A stretch of DNA of 64,000 bases from the NCBI RefSeq assembly GCF_000187895.1, contig NZ_DS990133.1, positions 186,001-250,000 on the forward strand. Reading direction: 5' to 3'. The notes under the pieces were generated by a model. That model did no database searches. It was not told the origin of the DNA and saw nothing but the letters and a program-made list of their open reading frames with translations. Positions 36,607 through 46,642 of the stretch are shown piece by piece. The translations under genes and the position numbers were made by a program. Source of the stretch: Phocaeicola plebeius DSM 17135 (GTDB lineage: Bacteria; Bacteroidota; Bacteroidia; Bacteroidales; Bacteroidaceae). Each line of letters begins with the position of its first letter. Within the stretch, counting starts at the first letter, position 1.

Positions 36607-38391
36607 ATGGAAAACTTAAAGAACATTGCTCCTATTGAAGATTTCAACTGGGATGCGTATGAAAATGGTGATGCAGTAACCAGCGTAAGCAAAGAAGATC
36701 TTGAAAAAGCTTATGACAGCACGCTGAACAAAGTAAACGACCGTGAGGTTGTAGACGGTACTGTAATCGCAATGAACAAACGCGAAGTGGTTGTTAACAT
36801 CGGTTACAAATCAGATGGTATCATTCCATTGAGCGAATTCCGTTACAATCCGGATTTGAAAGTAGGTGACACTGTAGAAGTGTACATCGAAAACCAGGAA
36901 GACAAAAAAGGTCAGTTGATCTTGTCTCACAAGAAAGCTCGCGCTACTCGTTCTTGGGATCGTGTTAACGCTGCTCTTGAAAACGAAGAAATCATTAAGG
37001 GTTACATCAAGTGCCGCACTAAGGGTGGTATGATTGTTGACGTATTCGGTATTGAAGCATTCTTGCCGGGTTCTCAGATTGATGTGAAACCTATCCGTGA
37101 CTACGATGTATTCGTAGGTAAGACTATGGAATTCAAGGTTGTTAAAATCAACCAGGAATTCAAGAACGTGGTTGTTTCTCACAAGGCTCTTATCGAAGCT
37201 GAACTGGAACAGCAGAAGAAAGAAATCATCAGCAAACTTGAAAAAGGTCAGGTACTGGAAGGTACTGTTAAGAATATCACATCTTACGGTGTATTCATCG
37301 ACTTGGGCGGCGTAGACGGTTTGATTCACATCACAGACTTGTCTTGGGGCCGTGTAAGCGATCCTCGCGAAGTTGTTTCTTTGGATCAGAAGTTGAACGT
37401 TGTAATCTTGGACTTCGACGACGAAAAGAAACGTATCGCTCTTGGTTTGAAACAGTTGACTCCGCACCCATGGGATGCACTGGATCCTAACTTGAAGGTA
37501 GGTGATCACGTGAAGGGTAAAGTAGTCGTTATGGCTGACTACGGTGCATTCATCGAAATCGCTCCGGGCGTAGAAGGTTTGATCCACGTATCAGAAATGT
37601 CTTGGTCACAGCACCTGCGTTCAGCTCAGGACTTCATGAAAGTGGGCGACGAAGTAGAAGCTGTTATCTTGACTCTGGACCGCGAAGAACGCAAGATGTC
37701 TTTGGGTATCAAACAGCTGAAAGCAGATCCATGGGAAACTATCGAAGAAAAATATCCTGTAGGTTCTAAGCATGTTGCTAAAGTTCGCAACTTCACTAAC
37801 TTCGGTGTATTCGTAGAAATCGAAGAAGGTGTTGACGGATTGATCCACATCTCTGACTTGTCTTGGACTAAGAAGATCAAACATCCTTCTGAATTCACTC
37901 AGATTGGTGCAGACATCGACGTAGTAGTTCTGGAAATCGACAAGGAAAACCGTCGTCTGAGCTTGGGTCACAAGCAGCTGGAAGACAATCCTTGGGATGT
38001 ATTCGAAACAGTATTCACAGTAGGTTCTGTTCACGAAGGAACTATCATCGAAATGCTGGATAAGGGTGCTGTTGTAGCATTGCCTTATGGTGTAGAAGGT
38101 TTCGCAACTCCGAAACACCTGGTAAAAGAAGACGGTTCTCAGGCTCAGTTGGATGAAAAATTGCCGTTCAAGGTAATCGAATTCAACAAGGATGCAAAAC
38201 GTATCATCGTTTCTCACAGCCGTATCTTCGAAGATGCTGCTAAGGCAGAAGAAAAGGCAGAAAAGAAAGCTTCTAAGAAGACTTCTAAGAAAGAAGAAAC
38301 TCCGATGATTCAGAACCAGGCAGCTTCAACTACCCTGGGTGACATCGACGCTTTGGCTGCATTGAAAGAACAGCTGGAAGGTAAGAAATAA
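36607..38391 (+). CDS. rpsA: 30S ribosomal protein S1
   Basis: RNA-binding ribosomal protein of 594 residues with six S1 domains. The first two (DGTVIAMNKREVVVNIG; GYIKCRTKGGMIVDVFG) are the ribosome-binding type. Domains 3-5 carry the strong RNA-binding pattern (GTVKNITSYGVFIDLGGVDG, GKVVVMADYGAFIEI, AKVRNFTNFGVFVEIEEG). Domain 6 is more divergent. A Lys-rich tail (KKASKKTSKKEE) follows. In Bacteroidetes S1 is thought to be important because Shine-Dalgarno sequences are largely absent. Codon choice is visibly more biased than in neighbours, as expected for a highly expressed gene. Confidence 0.96.
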   Translation: MENLKNIAPIEDFNWDAYENGDAVTSVSKEDLEKAYDSTLNKVNDREVVDGTVIAMNKREVVVNIGYKSDGIIPLSEFRYNPDLKVGDTVEVYIENQEDKKGQLILSHKKARATRSWDRVNAALENEEIIKGYIKCRTKGGMIVDVFGIEAFLPGSQIDVKPIRDYDVFVGKTMEFKVVKINQEFKNVVVSHKALIEAELEQQKKEIISKLEKGQVLEGTVKNITSYGVFIDLGGVDGLIHITDLSWGRVSDPREVVSLDQKLNVVILDFDDEKKRIALGLKQLTPHPWDALDPNLKVGDHVKGKVVVMADYGAFIEIAPGVEGLIHVSEMSWSQHLRSAQDFMKVGDEVEAVILTLDREERKMSLGIKQLKADPWETIEEKYPVGSKHVAKVRNFTNFGVFVEIEEGVDGLIHISDLSWTKKIKHPSEFTQIGADIDVVVLEIDKENRRLSLGHKQLEDNPWDVFETVFTVGSVHEGTIIEMLDKGAVVALPYGVEGFATPKHLVKEDGSQAQLDEKLPFKVIEFNKDAKRIIVSHSRIFEDAAKAEEKAEKKASKKTSKKEETPMIQNQAASTTLGDIDALAALKEQLEGKK

Positions 38392-38409
38392 TTCTTTCTA
38401 AATAAACTC

Positions 38410-38447
38410 AAAAAGGGATTGTACACTTGTACAGTCCCTTTTTTTTA
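38410..38447 (+). terminator. rpsA terminator
   Basis: A 15-bp stem (AAAAAGGGATTGTAC / GTACAGTCCCTTTTT, one G-T pair) with a 4-base loop and a T run. Confidence 0.9.
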
Positions 38448-38450
38448 TCC

Positions 38451-38458
38451 TATATTTG
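38451..38458 (+). promoter_or_regulatory. -7 box TATATTTG before the ABM-domain gene
   Basis: Exact match, 31 bp before the start codon and directly after the rpsA terminator. Confidence 0.55.
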
Positions 38459-38488
38459 CAACGTCAAATAACTTAAAACAAAACAACA

Positions 38489-38764
38489 ATGATCAGACTA
38501 AACGTATTTATTCAAGTAGAGAAACAGAACTACGACCAGGTAGTAAACATAGCAAAAGAACTGGTAGCCGCTTCACAGAAAGATAACGGATGCGTAGCTT
38601 ACGACCTCTTTCAGAGCACTACACGCCAGGATGTCCTGATGATTTGTGAAACATGGAAAGATGCGGCTTCTCTTGCAGCACACGAACAAGCTGCACATTT
38701 CACTACCCTAGTTCCAAAGATTCAGGAATTAGCCGCTATGAAACTGGAAAAATTTGAATTCTAA
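38489..38764 (+). CDS. Antibiotic-biosynthesis-monooxygenase-fold (quinol monooxygenase-like) protein
   Basis: Small cytoplasmic protein of 91 residues with the ABM ferredoxin-like fold: DQVVNIAKELVAASQKDNGCVAYDLFQS, then VLMICETWKDAASLAAHEQAAHF. It resembles YgiN-like quinol monooxygenases in size and motif order. The true substrate is unknown. It is a single-gene unit with promoter and terminator. Confidence 0.82.
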   Translation: MIRLNVFIQVEKQNYDQVVNIAKELVAASQKDNGCVAYDLFQSTTRQDVLMICETWKDAASLAAHEQAAHFTTLVPKIQELAAMKLEKFEF

Positions 38765-38791
38765 CAAGAACTCAAGAATCCGTATGATACG

Positions 38792-38833
38792 AAAAATCCC
38801 ACCTGACTTCTAAAAGTCTCGGTGGGATTTTTT
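38792..38833 (+). terminator. Terminator after the ABM-domain gene
   Basis: Stem AAAAATCCCACCTGACTT / AAGTCTCGGTGGGATTTTTT (a few mismatches) with a short loop and six T. Confidence 0.85.
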
Positions 38834-38895
38834 CATAAAGAAGTAAATCTTCTTCACTTCTATAAAGAATAATGAACGAACAAATCAAAGTTTAA

Positions 38896-40281
38896 TTACC
38901 ATTCAACGAACTTGCCGCGAGCCTTACGTTCTTTCAAAAGCTCTGCCAGACGCTTATTCTTTGAAGAAGCAATGAAACGACGTCCGAAGATGTTCGGAAT
39001 AGCAACTCCTAAAGCAATACACATAATCACAAGTCCGGAATTTACACCGCTTTCTATTGCTTTCATCAGAGGAGTTACCTGATCAATGCTCTGCACATTG
39101 ATATTGATGATACCAAACAGCATACGATACATCAGTACTCCCGGAATCATCGGGATGACAGAAGGAATAGTCAGCACATGGTTGGGCACATGGAACCAGT
39201 GAACTGCCTTAATGGCAATCAAGCTAACCAGCACAGCTCCCGAGAAAGAACCAATAACCAGTCCCATATCCAAACCGATATTGTCTGTGCTCGGTCCTAA
39301 GTTCACAAAGTTACGCGTACATACGGCAATAATACCTCCGATAGCTACTACCCACAACAAACGACGCTGTATATTGAAAATCATCGAGAATCCCATGGCT
39401 GAAATAGCTGCAGCGATGGCATACTCCCAATACTGATGATGAGGAACCATACTGATGGTCGGGAAGAAGTTTTCAATATGGCAAAGTTTCACGGCAAATG
39501 CGATACCGAAAGCCATGGCAGCCACCATCAGCAAGGTATTCACCGCTCTGACAATACCTACCTGAATATAATTATCCAGCATATCGTCCACAAAGTTAAT
39601 CAAAGGAACTCCAGGCACAATAAACAAGGCACAGGCAAGCAACGGATGCCAGGGAGTAGATGTCCATTCTGCAGGCAACAAAGTAGATGCCCATGCAATG
39701 ATGGTAGCCACAAAGGCAGAAATAGCGATTCCCATGTAATGATTCAAACCAGACTCATTGCATACCTGACGCAAGCGCATACCCAATATGGCAGCAATTG
39801 ATGCATACAAGAATGCCACCCAGTCACAACCGAACTGAATGCAGAATCCGCCACAGGCAAATCCGGCGCCAATCGCCACTTGCCACGGAGTGTAATTACG
39901 TTTTTTCTTACGAATCTTTTCCAGTTCTTCTTCATACTGGTCGAGCGTGTAATCATTTTCAATCGCACGCCAGGAAAGCTTGCTGACTTCCGAAATGACC
40001 GTCATATTCACTCCATGACCTTCAATTCGCTGGAATTTAGTAAAAGAATAGTCACCATCACTCACGTTCACCATCAACATGGTAAAACTGACGTTGATGT
40101 GAAGCTTCTCTTCGGGGATACCAAGATAAGCAGCCGTACGTTTCATGTTTCTTACAATACGGTTCGTATCGGCAAGACTCTCTACCAATAATTTTCCCGT
40201 ACGCAACAATAAATCCACTCTACGATGCAATTGCTGATCGTGAGCCTTTACAGTTGTCTCTAAATGTTCCTCTAATATCAT
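38896..40281 (-). CDS. ThrE-type threonine/serine exporter, single chain
   Basis: Inner-membrane protein of 461 residues. A soluble N-terminal part (about 1-130) carries the family segment RVDLLLRTGKLLVESLADTNRIVRNMKRTAAYLG. About ten membrane helices follow. They fall into a first half (ThrE, DUF1212) with FACGGFCIQFGCDWVAFLYASIAAILGMRL and a second half (ThrE_2) with VLTIPSVIPMIPGVLMYR. Here both halves are in one chain, as in Corynebacterium ThrE; many bacteria use two genes. Predicted to export Thr or Ser. A -7 box on the minus strand (TAACTTTG, 40306-40313) precedes it. Confidence 0.88.
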   Translation of the reverse strand: MILEEHLETTVKAHDQQLHRRVDLLLRTGKLLVESLADTNRIVRNMKRTAAYLGIPEEKLHINVSFTMLMVNVSDGDYSFTKFQRIEGHGVNMTVISEVSKLSWRAIENDYTLDQYEEELEKIRKKKRNYTPWQVAIGAGFACGGFCIQFGCDWVAFLYASIAAILGMRLRQVCNESGLNHYMGIAISAFVATIIAWASTLLPAEWTSTPWHPLLACALFIVPGVPLINFVDDMLDNYIQVGIVRAVNTLLMVAAMAFGIAFAVKLCHIENFFPTISMVPHHQYWEYAIAAAISAMGFSMIFNIQRRLLWVVAIGGIIAVCTRNFVNLGPSTDNIGLDMGLVIGSFSGAVLVSLIAIKAVHWFHVPNHVLTIPSVIPMIPGVLMYRMLFGIININVQSIDQVTPLMKAIESGVNSGLVIMCIALGVAIPNIFGRRFIASSKNKRLAELLKERKARGKFVEW

Positions 40282-40305
40282 TTTGTTTAAAGATTATTTT
40301 GAGCG

Positions 40306-40343
40306 CAAAGTTACGAAAAATATCAATTCTATTCGTACCTTTG
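40306..40343. promoter_or_regulatory. Divergent promoters of the ThrE-like and YgbA-like genes
   Basis: On the minus strand TAACTTTG (40306-40313) serves the exporter, 25 bp before its start. On the plus strand TACCTTTG (40336-40343) serves the YgbA-like gene, 24 bp before its ATG. Confidence 0.6.
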
Positions 40344-40366
40344 TAAACTGAAGTTCTATATAAAAT

Positions 40367-40672
40367 ATGAATAAACTTTCACGGATAGAAGAAGAAAAAC
40401 AGACCATAGCACAAATGATTCATTTTTATTGCCGGCATAAGGAGAAAAATCAGACCTTATGTTCTGCATGCAGCGAGTTGCTCAAATATGCACATCAAAG
40501 ACTGGAGCACTGTCCGTTTGGAGAACGAAAGAAAACGTGTCGCCAGTGTACCGTGCACTGTTACCACCCCAAGATGAGACAAAAAATAAAAGAAGTCATG
40601 CGTTTTGCTGGTCCTCGAATGATATGGTATCACCCCATCTGGACCCTCAAACATTTGTGGAGAGAACGATGA
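40367..40672 (+). CDS. YgbA-like (nitrous oxide-stimulated promoter) family protein
   Basis: Small cytoplasmic protein of 101 residues with several conserved Cys and His: YCRHKEKNQTLCSACSELLKYA, CPFGERKKTCRQCTVHCYHP. The spacing matches the YgbA family, which in enteric bacteria is induced by nitric oxide. The cysteines may bind a metal or iron-sulfur cluster. The conserved C-terminal KEVMRFAGPRMIWYHP is present. The role in this organism is not known. Confidence 0.85.
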   Translation: MNKLSRIEEEKQTIAQMIHFYCRHKEKNQTLCSACSELLKYAHQRLEHCPFGERKKTCRQCTVHCYHPKMRQKIKEVMRFAGPRMIWYHPIWTLKHLWRER

Positions 40673-40781
40673 CCACAGTCCGATTGTGGATTTTTTCTAC
40701 AACAACTTGTAAAATTCCCCAATACATCTTTATTAAATCGAGGTTAAATCTATCTGATTTTCAGCTTATAAAACATTTTTG

Positions 40782-40789
40782 TATCTTTG
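40782..40789 (+). promoter_or_regulatory. -7 box TATCTTTG before the RND efflux operon
   Basis: Exact match 62 bp before the adaptor start codon; the leader between them shows no clear attenuator. Confidence 0.6.
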
Positions 40790-40851
40790 GCACGAATCTT
40801 GTTCGCCATTTTAAAGATAATGGCATCTAAAACTATAAAAAAATTGAACTT

Positions 40852-42048
40852 ATGAAACGCTTTTTGACTAGGAAAGAATTTAAGGTAAAAAGAAAGGAAA
40901 TGATTTACATGGTTATCGGCATCGCAGTCATTTTATCCCTTTACTTCATTTTTACTCGAGAGAAGAAACCCGTAGCTGAAACGCCGATTGTGTCAGTTAT
41001 GCCAGCTAGCCAACAAAATGTACAAATTTTCGGTGAATATGTAGGCCGTATCCGTGCCCAGCAATTCGTGGAAGTACGTGCACGTGTAGAAGGTTTTCTG
41101 GAACAAATGCTATTCGAGGAAGGAACCTCAGTCAAGCGTAATCAAGTATTGTTTGTCATCAATCAAGATCAATATCGTGCCAAGGCTGACAAAGTACGTG
41201 CTCAGCTGAAAAAAGATCAGGCACAGGCGCAAAAAGCGAAACGTGACCTGGAACGTATCCGCCCGCTGTATGAACAAAATGCAGCCAGCCAGCTGGACCT
41301 GGACAATGCGGTAGCTGCTTACGAAACAGCTGTAGCCAGCGTAGGTATGAGCCAGGCCGACCTGGAACAGGCTGAACAGGAGTTAGGCTACACGATTGTC
41401 CGCTCGCCGATTTCAGGAGAAATCAGTGAACGTCACGTCGACTTGGGAACACTGGTAGGAAGCAATGGAAAATCGCTGCTGGCTACTATCGTAAAAAGTG
41501 ATACCATTCTGGTGGACTTCAGCATGACAGCCCTGGACTACTTAAAAAGCAAGGAGCGAAACGTTACATTCGGTCAGAAAGACTCTACCCGTTCCTGGCA
41601 GCCTACTGTAACCATCACATTGCCTGACAATACTGTATACGAGCATAAAGGTCTGGTAGACTTTGCTGCTCCTCAGGTGAATCCCAAAACTGGAACATTC
41701 TCCGTACGTGCCGAACTGGCCAATCCGGACCACGTATTGCTGCCGGGACAGTTCACCAAAGTAAAGGTATTGCTCGACGTACGTGAAAATGCCACAGTAG
41801 TTCCCCAGAAGGCTCTTATCATTGAAAAAGGAGGAGCTCATATCTTTGTCATGCGAAAAGACTCAACCGTGGAAAGACGATTCATTGAGTTAGGCCCTGA
41901 ATTCGAGAACGATGTAGTAGTAGAACGCGGATTGTCGGCCGGCGAAATGATTGTCTACGAAGGATTCCACAAACTGGCTCCGGGAATGAAAGTCCGCGTA
42001 CAAGATCCGGCCAAATTACAGAGCGAAGCGAAAAAAGAGGAAGAATAA
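40852..42048 (+). CDS. RND efflux periplasmic adaptor (membrane fusion protein)
   Basis: AcrA/MexA-like adaptor of 398 residues that links the inner-membrane pump to the outer-membrane channel. One N-terminal membrane segment (MIYMVIGIAVILSLYFIF) has no lipobox, so it is anchored by the helix. The lipoyl domain is split (FVEVRARVEGFLEQMLFEEGTSV and ELGYTIVRSPISGEISERHV) around an alpha-hairpin coiled coil (about 110-170). The beta-barrel domain follows (LPGQFTKVKV). It is the first gene of a three-gene operon. Confidence 0.95.
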   Translation: MKRFLTRKEFKVKRKEMIYMVIGIAVILSLYFIFTREKKPVAETPIVSVMPASQQNVQIFGEYVGRIRAQQFVEVRARVEGFLEQMLFEEGTSVKRNQVLFVINQDQYRAKADKVRAQLKKDQAQAQKAKRDLERIRPLYEQNAASQLDLDNAVAAYETAVASVGMSQADLEQAEQELGYTIVRSPISGEISERHVDLGTLVGSNGKSLLATIVKSDTILVDFSMTALDYLKSKERNVTFGQKDSTRSWQPTVTITLPDNTVYEHKGLVDFAAPQVNPKTGTFSVRAELANPDHVLLPGQFTKVKVLLDVRENATVVPQKALIIEKGGAHIFVMRKDSTVERRFIELGPEFENDVVVERGLSAGEMIVYEGFHKLAPGMKVRVQDPAKLQSEAKKEEE

Positions 42049-42071
42049 CTCACCCCTAAACAAATTTACGC

Positions 42072-45000
42072 ATGAAAGTCAGCTTTTTTATTGACAGGCC
42101 CGTATTCTCGGCTGTCATCTCTATATTAATCGTGATTGTAGGTATCATCGGTTTGATGATGCTGCCTATCGACCAATACCCGCAGATTACTCCGCCTGTG
42201 GTAAAAATCAGTGCCTCCTATCCGGGAGCCAGTGCCGTAACGGTATCGCAGGCTGTAGCTACTCCTATCGAACAGGAATTGAACGGAACACCGGGTATGC
42301 TTTACATGGAATCCAGCAGTTCCAACTCAGGAGGATTCTCTGCTACTGTTACTTTCGATATTTCTGCCGACCCAGACTTGGCGGCGGTAGAAATCCAAAA
42401 CCGTATCAAACTGGCGGAATCTCGTCTGCCGGCGGAAGTGATTCAGAATGGTATCTCCGTAGAAAAACAGGCACCCAGTCAGCTGATGACGCTGTGCTTG
42501 ACTTCGGACGACCCCAAATTCGACGAAATTTATTTAAGTAACTTTGCCACATTAAACGTACAGGACTTGCTTCGCCGTATCCCGGGAGTAGGACGTATCT
42601 CCAACATCGGAAGCCGTTACTACGCCATGCAGATATGGGCCGACCCAGCTAAACTGGCAAACTTCGGATTGACGGTACAAGACCTTCAGAACGCATTGAA
42701 AGACCAGAACCGTGAATCAGCTGCCGGTGTACTCGGACAGCAACCCGTAAGCGGAGTGGATATTACCGTGCCTATCACCGCACAGGGCCGTTTGTCATCG
42801 GCCTCTCAGTTTGAGGAAATTGTATTGCGTGCTAACCCCGACGGTTCACTTGTACGTCTGCGCGATGTGGCAAGAGTATCACTGGAAGCTTCTTCCTATA
42901 GCACAGAAAGTGGTATCAACGGAGGAAATGCAGCCATTCTTGGAATCTACATGCTTCCTGGAGCCAACGCCATGGAAGTGGCACAGAACGTCAAAGAGGC
43001 CATGAAGGAAATCAGCAAAAGTTTCCCGGAAGGTATGGAATACAACTTCCCGTTCGATATGACCACTTATATCTCGCAGTCTATTCATGAGGTATATAAG
43101 ACTTTGTTTGAAGCATTGGTGCTGGTAATCATCGTGGTATTCCTTTCACTGCAGAGCTGGCGTGCTACACTGATTCCAGTCGTAGCAGTTCCTATCTCTT
43201 TGATTGGTACCTTCGGATTCATGCTGATATTCGGCTTCTCACTGAACATGCTGACCTTGTTAGGACTGGTACTGGCCATTGGTATTGTGGTGGACGACGC
43301 CATCGTAGTAGTGGAAAATGTGGAACGCATTATGGAAGAAGAGAAACTCAGTCCATACGAAGCCACCAAGAAAGCCATGGAAGGTCTGGTAGGCGCTATT
43401 ATTGCTACCTCACTCGTATTGGCAGCGGTATTCGTTCCTGTAAGTTTCTTGTCAGGTATCACCGGACAGCTTTATCGCCAGTTTACTATTACTATCGTAG
43501 TATCTGTGCTTCTGTCTACGGTTGTAGCGCTGACCTTGAGTCCGGTAATGTGTTCACTCATCCTGAAACCAGTTGATCCGAATAAACCCAAGAACAAGGT
43601 GTTCAGACTGATTAATGAATGGTTGGCTATCGGAAACAATAAATACATTATTTATATCAAGCATGTCGTCAAACACCCGCGCCGTATAATGGCAGGCTTT
43701 GGAATGGTATTGGTTTTCATCTATGTATTCCATCGCCTTGTTCCGACCAGCTTCCTTCCGATAGAAGACCAGGGATATTTCACTGTGGAACTGGAACTTC
43801 CGGAAACAGCCACTTTGGAAAGAACACGTATCATAACTGACAGAGCTATTGACTTTATCATGAAAGACCCGGCAGTGGAATACGTACAGAATGTAACAGG
43901 TAGCAGTCCGCGTGTAGGTACCAGCCAGGCCAGAAGCCAGTTGACCGTCATCTTGAAAGAATGGAAGGAACGTGATAACACGACCATTGACGAAGTAATG
44001 GACCGCATACAGAAAGAGCTGGAAAAATATCCGGAAAGTAAAGTGTATCTTTCTACTCCTCCGGTAATTCCCGGACTTGGTACTGCCGGTGGTTTTGAAA
44101 TGCAGCTGGAAGCCCGTGGCGATGCAACGTATGACGATTTGGTAAGAGCTACGGATACGCTGATGTATTACGCTTCACAACGGAAAGAAATTGCAGGATT
44201 GTCTTCATCACTTCAAGCAGAAATTCCTCAGTTGTATTTCGATGTAGACCGTGATAAGGTTAAGTTAGCAGGTGTTCCGATGGCAGATGTATTCTCTACC
44301 ATGAAAGCTTACACTGGTTCTGTTTACGTGAATGACTTCAACATGTTCAACCGTATCTACCGTGTATACATTCAGGCAGAAGCTCCGTATCGTCAGCAAC
44401 GCGACAATATCGGTCTGTTCTTTGTAAAAGGATCTGATGGTGACATGATTCCGCTGACAGCCCTTGGAACTACTGATTATACAACCGGACCGGGAAGTAT
44501 CAGACGCTTTAACATGTTTAATACAGCCGTTATCCGAGGAACTACAGCCAATGGAGCAAGTTCCGGTCAGGTAATGGAAACGCTGGAACAGATTGCACGC
44601 GAAAAATTACCCGACAATATCGGTGTTGAATGGAGCGGTCTGTCCTATCAGGAAAAGAAAGCCGGCGGACAAACCGGACTCATCCTGGCGCTGGTATTCC
44701 TGTTCGTCTTCCTGTTCCTGGCAGCCCTTTATGAAAGCTGGACAGTGCCTATCGCCGTATTGATTTCACTTCCGGTAGCCGTTTTGGGAGCGTATGCGGG
44801 TATTACCCTCTGCGGTTTGGAAAATGACACCTATTTTCAGATTGGTCTGGTAATGCTTATCGGTCTTGCCGCGAAGAACGCCATTTTGATTGTGGAATTC
44901 GCCAAAGACGAAGTCGATAAAGGACGTGATATCGTAGAATCTGCTCTTCATGCAGCCAGCCTGCGTTTCCGCCCCATCTTGATGACCTCACTGGCCTTCA

Positions 45001-45176
45001 TCCTGGGTATGCTTCCAATGGTGATTGCTTCAGGTCCGGGTTCAGCCAGCCGACAGGCCATCGGTACCGGTGTATTCTTCGGAATGATAGTAGCTGTTAC
45101 CGTAGGTATCCTGCTCGTGCCGTTCTTCTTTGTAATGATTTACAAAGCTACCCACAAAATTAAAGCGAAACAGTAA
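42072..45176 (+). CDS. RND multidrug efflux pump, HAE1 (AcrB-like)
   Basis: Inner-membrane proton-driven pump of 1034 residues, with 12 membrane helices and two large periplasmic loops. It starts MKVSFFIDRPVFSAVISILI, typical of AcrB-type pumps. The helix 4 proton-relay motif is GIVVDDAIVVVENVER, with the Asp pair, and helix 10 carries GLAAKNAILIVEFAKDE, with the Lys. Other signature stretches are QYPQITPPVVKISASYPGAS and PGSASRQAIGTGVFFGM. Probable substrates are drugs, bile salts or detergents; the actual range is unknown. Confidence 0.96.
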   Translation: MKVSFFIDRPVFSAVISILIVIVGIIGLMMLPIDQYPQITPPVVKISASYPGASAVTVSQAVATPIEQELNGTPGMLYMESSSSNSGGFSATVTFDISADPDLAAVEIQNRIKLAESRLPAEVIQNGISVEKQAPSQLMTLCLTSDDPKFDEIYLSNFATLNVQDLLRRIPGVGRISNIGSRYYAMQIWADPAKLANFGLTVQDLQNALKDQNRESAAGVLGQQPVSGVDITVPITAQGRLSSASQFEEIVLRANPDGSLVRLRDVARVSLEASSYSTESGINGGNAAILGIYMLPGANAMEVAQNVKEAMKEISKSFPEGMEYNFPFDMTTYISQSIHEVYKTLFEALVLVIIVVFLSLQSWRATLIPVVAVPISLIGTFGFMLIFGFSLNMLTLLGLVLAIGIVVDDAIVVVENVERIMEEEKLSPYEATKKAMEGLVGAIIATSLVLAAVFVPVSFLSGITGQLYRQFTITIVVSVLLSTVVALTLSPVMCSLILKPVDPNKPKNKVFRLINEWLAIGNNKYIIYIKHVVKHPRRIMAGFGMVLVFIYVFHRLVPTSFLPIEDQGYFTVELELPETATLERTRIITDRAIDFIMKDPAVEYVQNVTGSSPRVGTSQARSQLTVILKEWKERDNTTIDEVMDRIQKELEKYPESKVYLSTPPVIPGLGTAGGFEMQLEARGDATYDDLVRATDTLMYYASQRKEIAGLSSSLQAEIPQLYFDVDRDKVKLAGVPMADVFSTMKAYTGSVYVNDFNMFNRIYRVYIQAEAPYRQQRDNIGLFFVKGSDGDMIPLTALGTTDYTTGPGSIRRFNMFNTAVIRGTTANGASSGQVMETLEQIAREKLPDNIGVEWSGLSYQEKKAGGQTGLILALVFLFVFLFLAALYESWTVPIAVLISLPVAVLGAYAGITLCGLENDTYFQIGLVMLIGLAAKNAILIVEFAKDEVDKGRDIVESALHAASLRFRPILMTSLAFILGMLPMVIASGPGSASRQAIGTGVFFGMIVAVTVGILLVPFFFVMIYKATHKIKAKQ

Positions 45177-45194
45177 ACCTTACAGATGTAGCTT

Positions 45195-46577
45195 ATGAAA
45201 CTGAAAAATCAACTATATAAAATTTTGGTGATTCCCGTAGCAGCCCTCCTGATGGGAGGCTGCAAAATCGGGAAACAATACACCCGTCCTCAGATAGATT
45301 TGCCCTCTACCCTCGACAGCACAAGCGTAGATACCGTATCTATTGGTGACTATCCCTGGGAACAGCTTTATACGGACACGATCCTTCAGCAACTCATCCA
45401 AAAAACCTTGGACAACAACAAGGATATGCTGATTGCAGCAGCAAAAGTCAAGGAACTGGCTGCCATGAAACGTATTGATTATGCAAACCTCTTCCCTCAA
45501 GTCGGACTTAAGTTCTATGCAGAACAAGAAGGCGAAGACCACGGAGGCGGACACTATAAATCAGACGACCAGTATGATATAAAACTGGGGGTTACATGGG
45601 AAATCGACCTGTGGGGAAACCTTCGCTGGGCCAAAGACAAAAGTATGGCCGAGTTTATGGGTTCCATTGAGAATCAGCGGGCCTTGAAAATGAGTCTGGT
45701 GGCACAAGTGGCACAGTCCTACTTTGAATTGGTGGCTCTCGACAATGAACTGTCTATCGTGAAAAAGACAGTAGATGCCCGCCGGGAAAGTCTGCATCTG
45801 GCACGTATCCGCTACGAAGGGGGACTGACTTCAGAAACGGCCTTCCGTCAGGCACAGGTGGAATTGGCAAGAACAGCCACTTTGGTTCCCGATTTGGAAA
45901 AGAAGATTACATTGAAACAAAATGAAATAGCCTTCTTAGCTGGAGAATATCCTCACGACATAAAAAGAACGGTCCTGCCTGAAGATGTAATTCATGCAGC
46001 TTCCTTACCCGTAGGACTCCCCTCTTCCTTGCTGGAGCGTCGACCAGATGTACGCCAGGCTGAACAAGCCGTTATCGCCGCCAATGCAGCTGTAGGAATT
46101 GCTTATACCAATATGTTTCCTAAACTGACACTGACAGCCAGCCATGGTTCAGAGAACGAAGAACTTTCTCATCTGTTCAAATCGCCCCATTACCTATTGG
46201 CGGGAACCATTCTTCAGCCCATTTTCGCCATGGGAAAAAACCGGGCCATGCTGAAAGCAAAGAAAGCAGCCTGTGAACAAGCTGCCTACGCATACGAGAA
46301 AGTGGTACTGAACGCTTTCAAAGATGCTTACAATGCCATAGCAGAATATAATAAGGTAAAAGAAATCTATGAAACCCGCTTGAGACTGGAGCAGTCTTCG
46401 AAAATCACACTTGATTTGGCTCAGCTGCAATATATCAACGGAGTAATTGGTTACATGGATTTGCTGGACGCACAGCGAGGTTACCTGGATGCCCAAATCG
46501 GATTGAGCAATGCAGTACGTGACAAACAGATTACGATGGTTAATTTATACAAGGCCTTAGGAGGAGGCTGGCAATAA
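45195..46577 (+). CDS. Outer-membrane efflux channel, OprM/NodT-type lipoprotein
   Basis: TolC-like channel of 460 residues that completes the RND complex. It has a lipoprotein signal with lipobox LLMGGCKIG, then two outer-membrane-efflux domains of internal repeat. The motif LPSSLLERRPDVRQAEQAVIAANAAVGIA, where PDVRQAE marks the second repeat, and the beta-strand KLTLTASHG are typical of the NodT subgroup. It begins 18 bp after the pump gene and ends in a bidirectional terminator. Confidence 0.95.
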   Translation: MKLKNQLYKILVIPVAALLMGGCKIGKQYTRPQIDLPSTLDSTSVDTVSIGDYPWEQLYTDTILQQLIQKTLDNNKDMLIAAAKVKELAAMKRIDYANLFPQVGLKFYAEQEGEDHGGGHYKSDDQYDIKLGVTWEIDLWGNLRWAKDKSMAEFMGSIENQRALKMSLVAQVAQSYFELVALDNELSIVKKTVDARRESLHLARIRYEGGLTSETAFRQAQVELARTATLVPDLEKKITLKQNEIAFLAGEYPHDIKRTVLPEDVIHAASLPVGLPSSLLERRPDVRQAEQAVIAANAAVGIAYTNMFPKLTLTASHGSENEELSHLFKSPHYLLAGTILQPIFAMGKNRAMLKAKKAACEQAAYAYEKVVLNAFKDAYNAIAEYNKVKEIYETRLRLEQSSKITLDLAQLQYINGVIGYMDLLDAQRGYLDAQIGLSNAVRDKQITMVNLYKALGGGWQ

Positions 46578-46586
46578 TCCTCCCAT

Positions 46587-46637
46587 AAAAAAACGCGGAA
46601 ACTTGATTAGTTTGAGACATCAGTTTCCGCGTTTTTT
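46587..46637. terminator. Bidirectional terminator between the RND operon and the GNAT gene
   Basis: Stem AAAAAACGCGGAAACT / AGTTTCCGCGTTTTTT, A- and T-rich at the ends, with a loop of about 18 bases that extends the pairing by GAT/ATC. It serves the plus-strand operon and the convergent minus-strand gene. Confidence 0.9.
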
Positions 46638-46642
46638 GTATA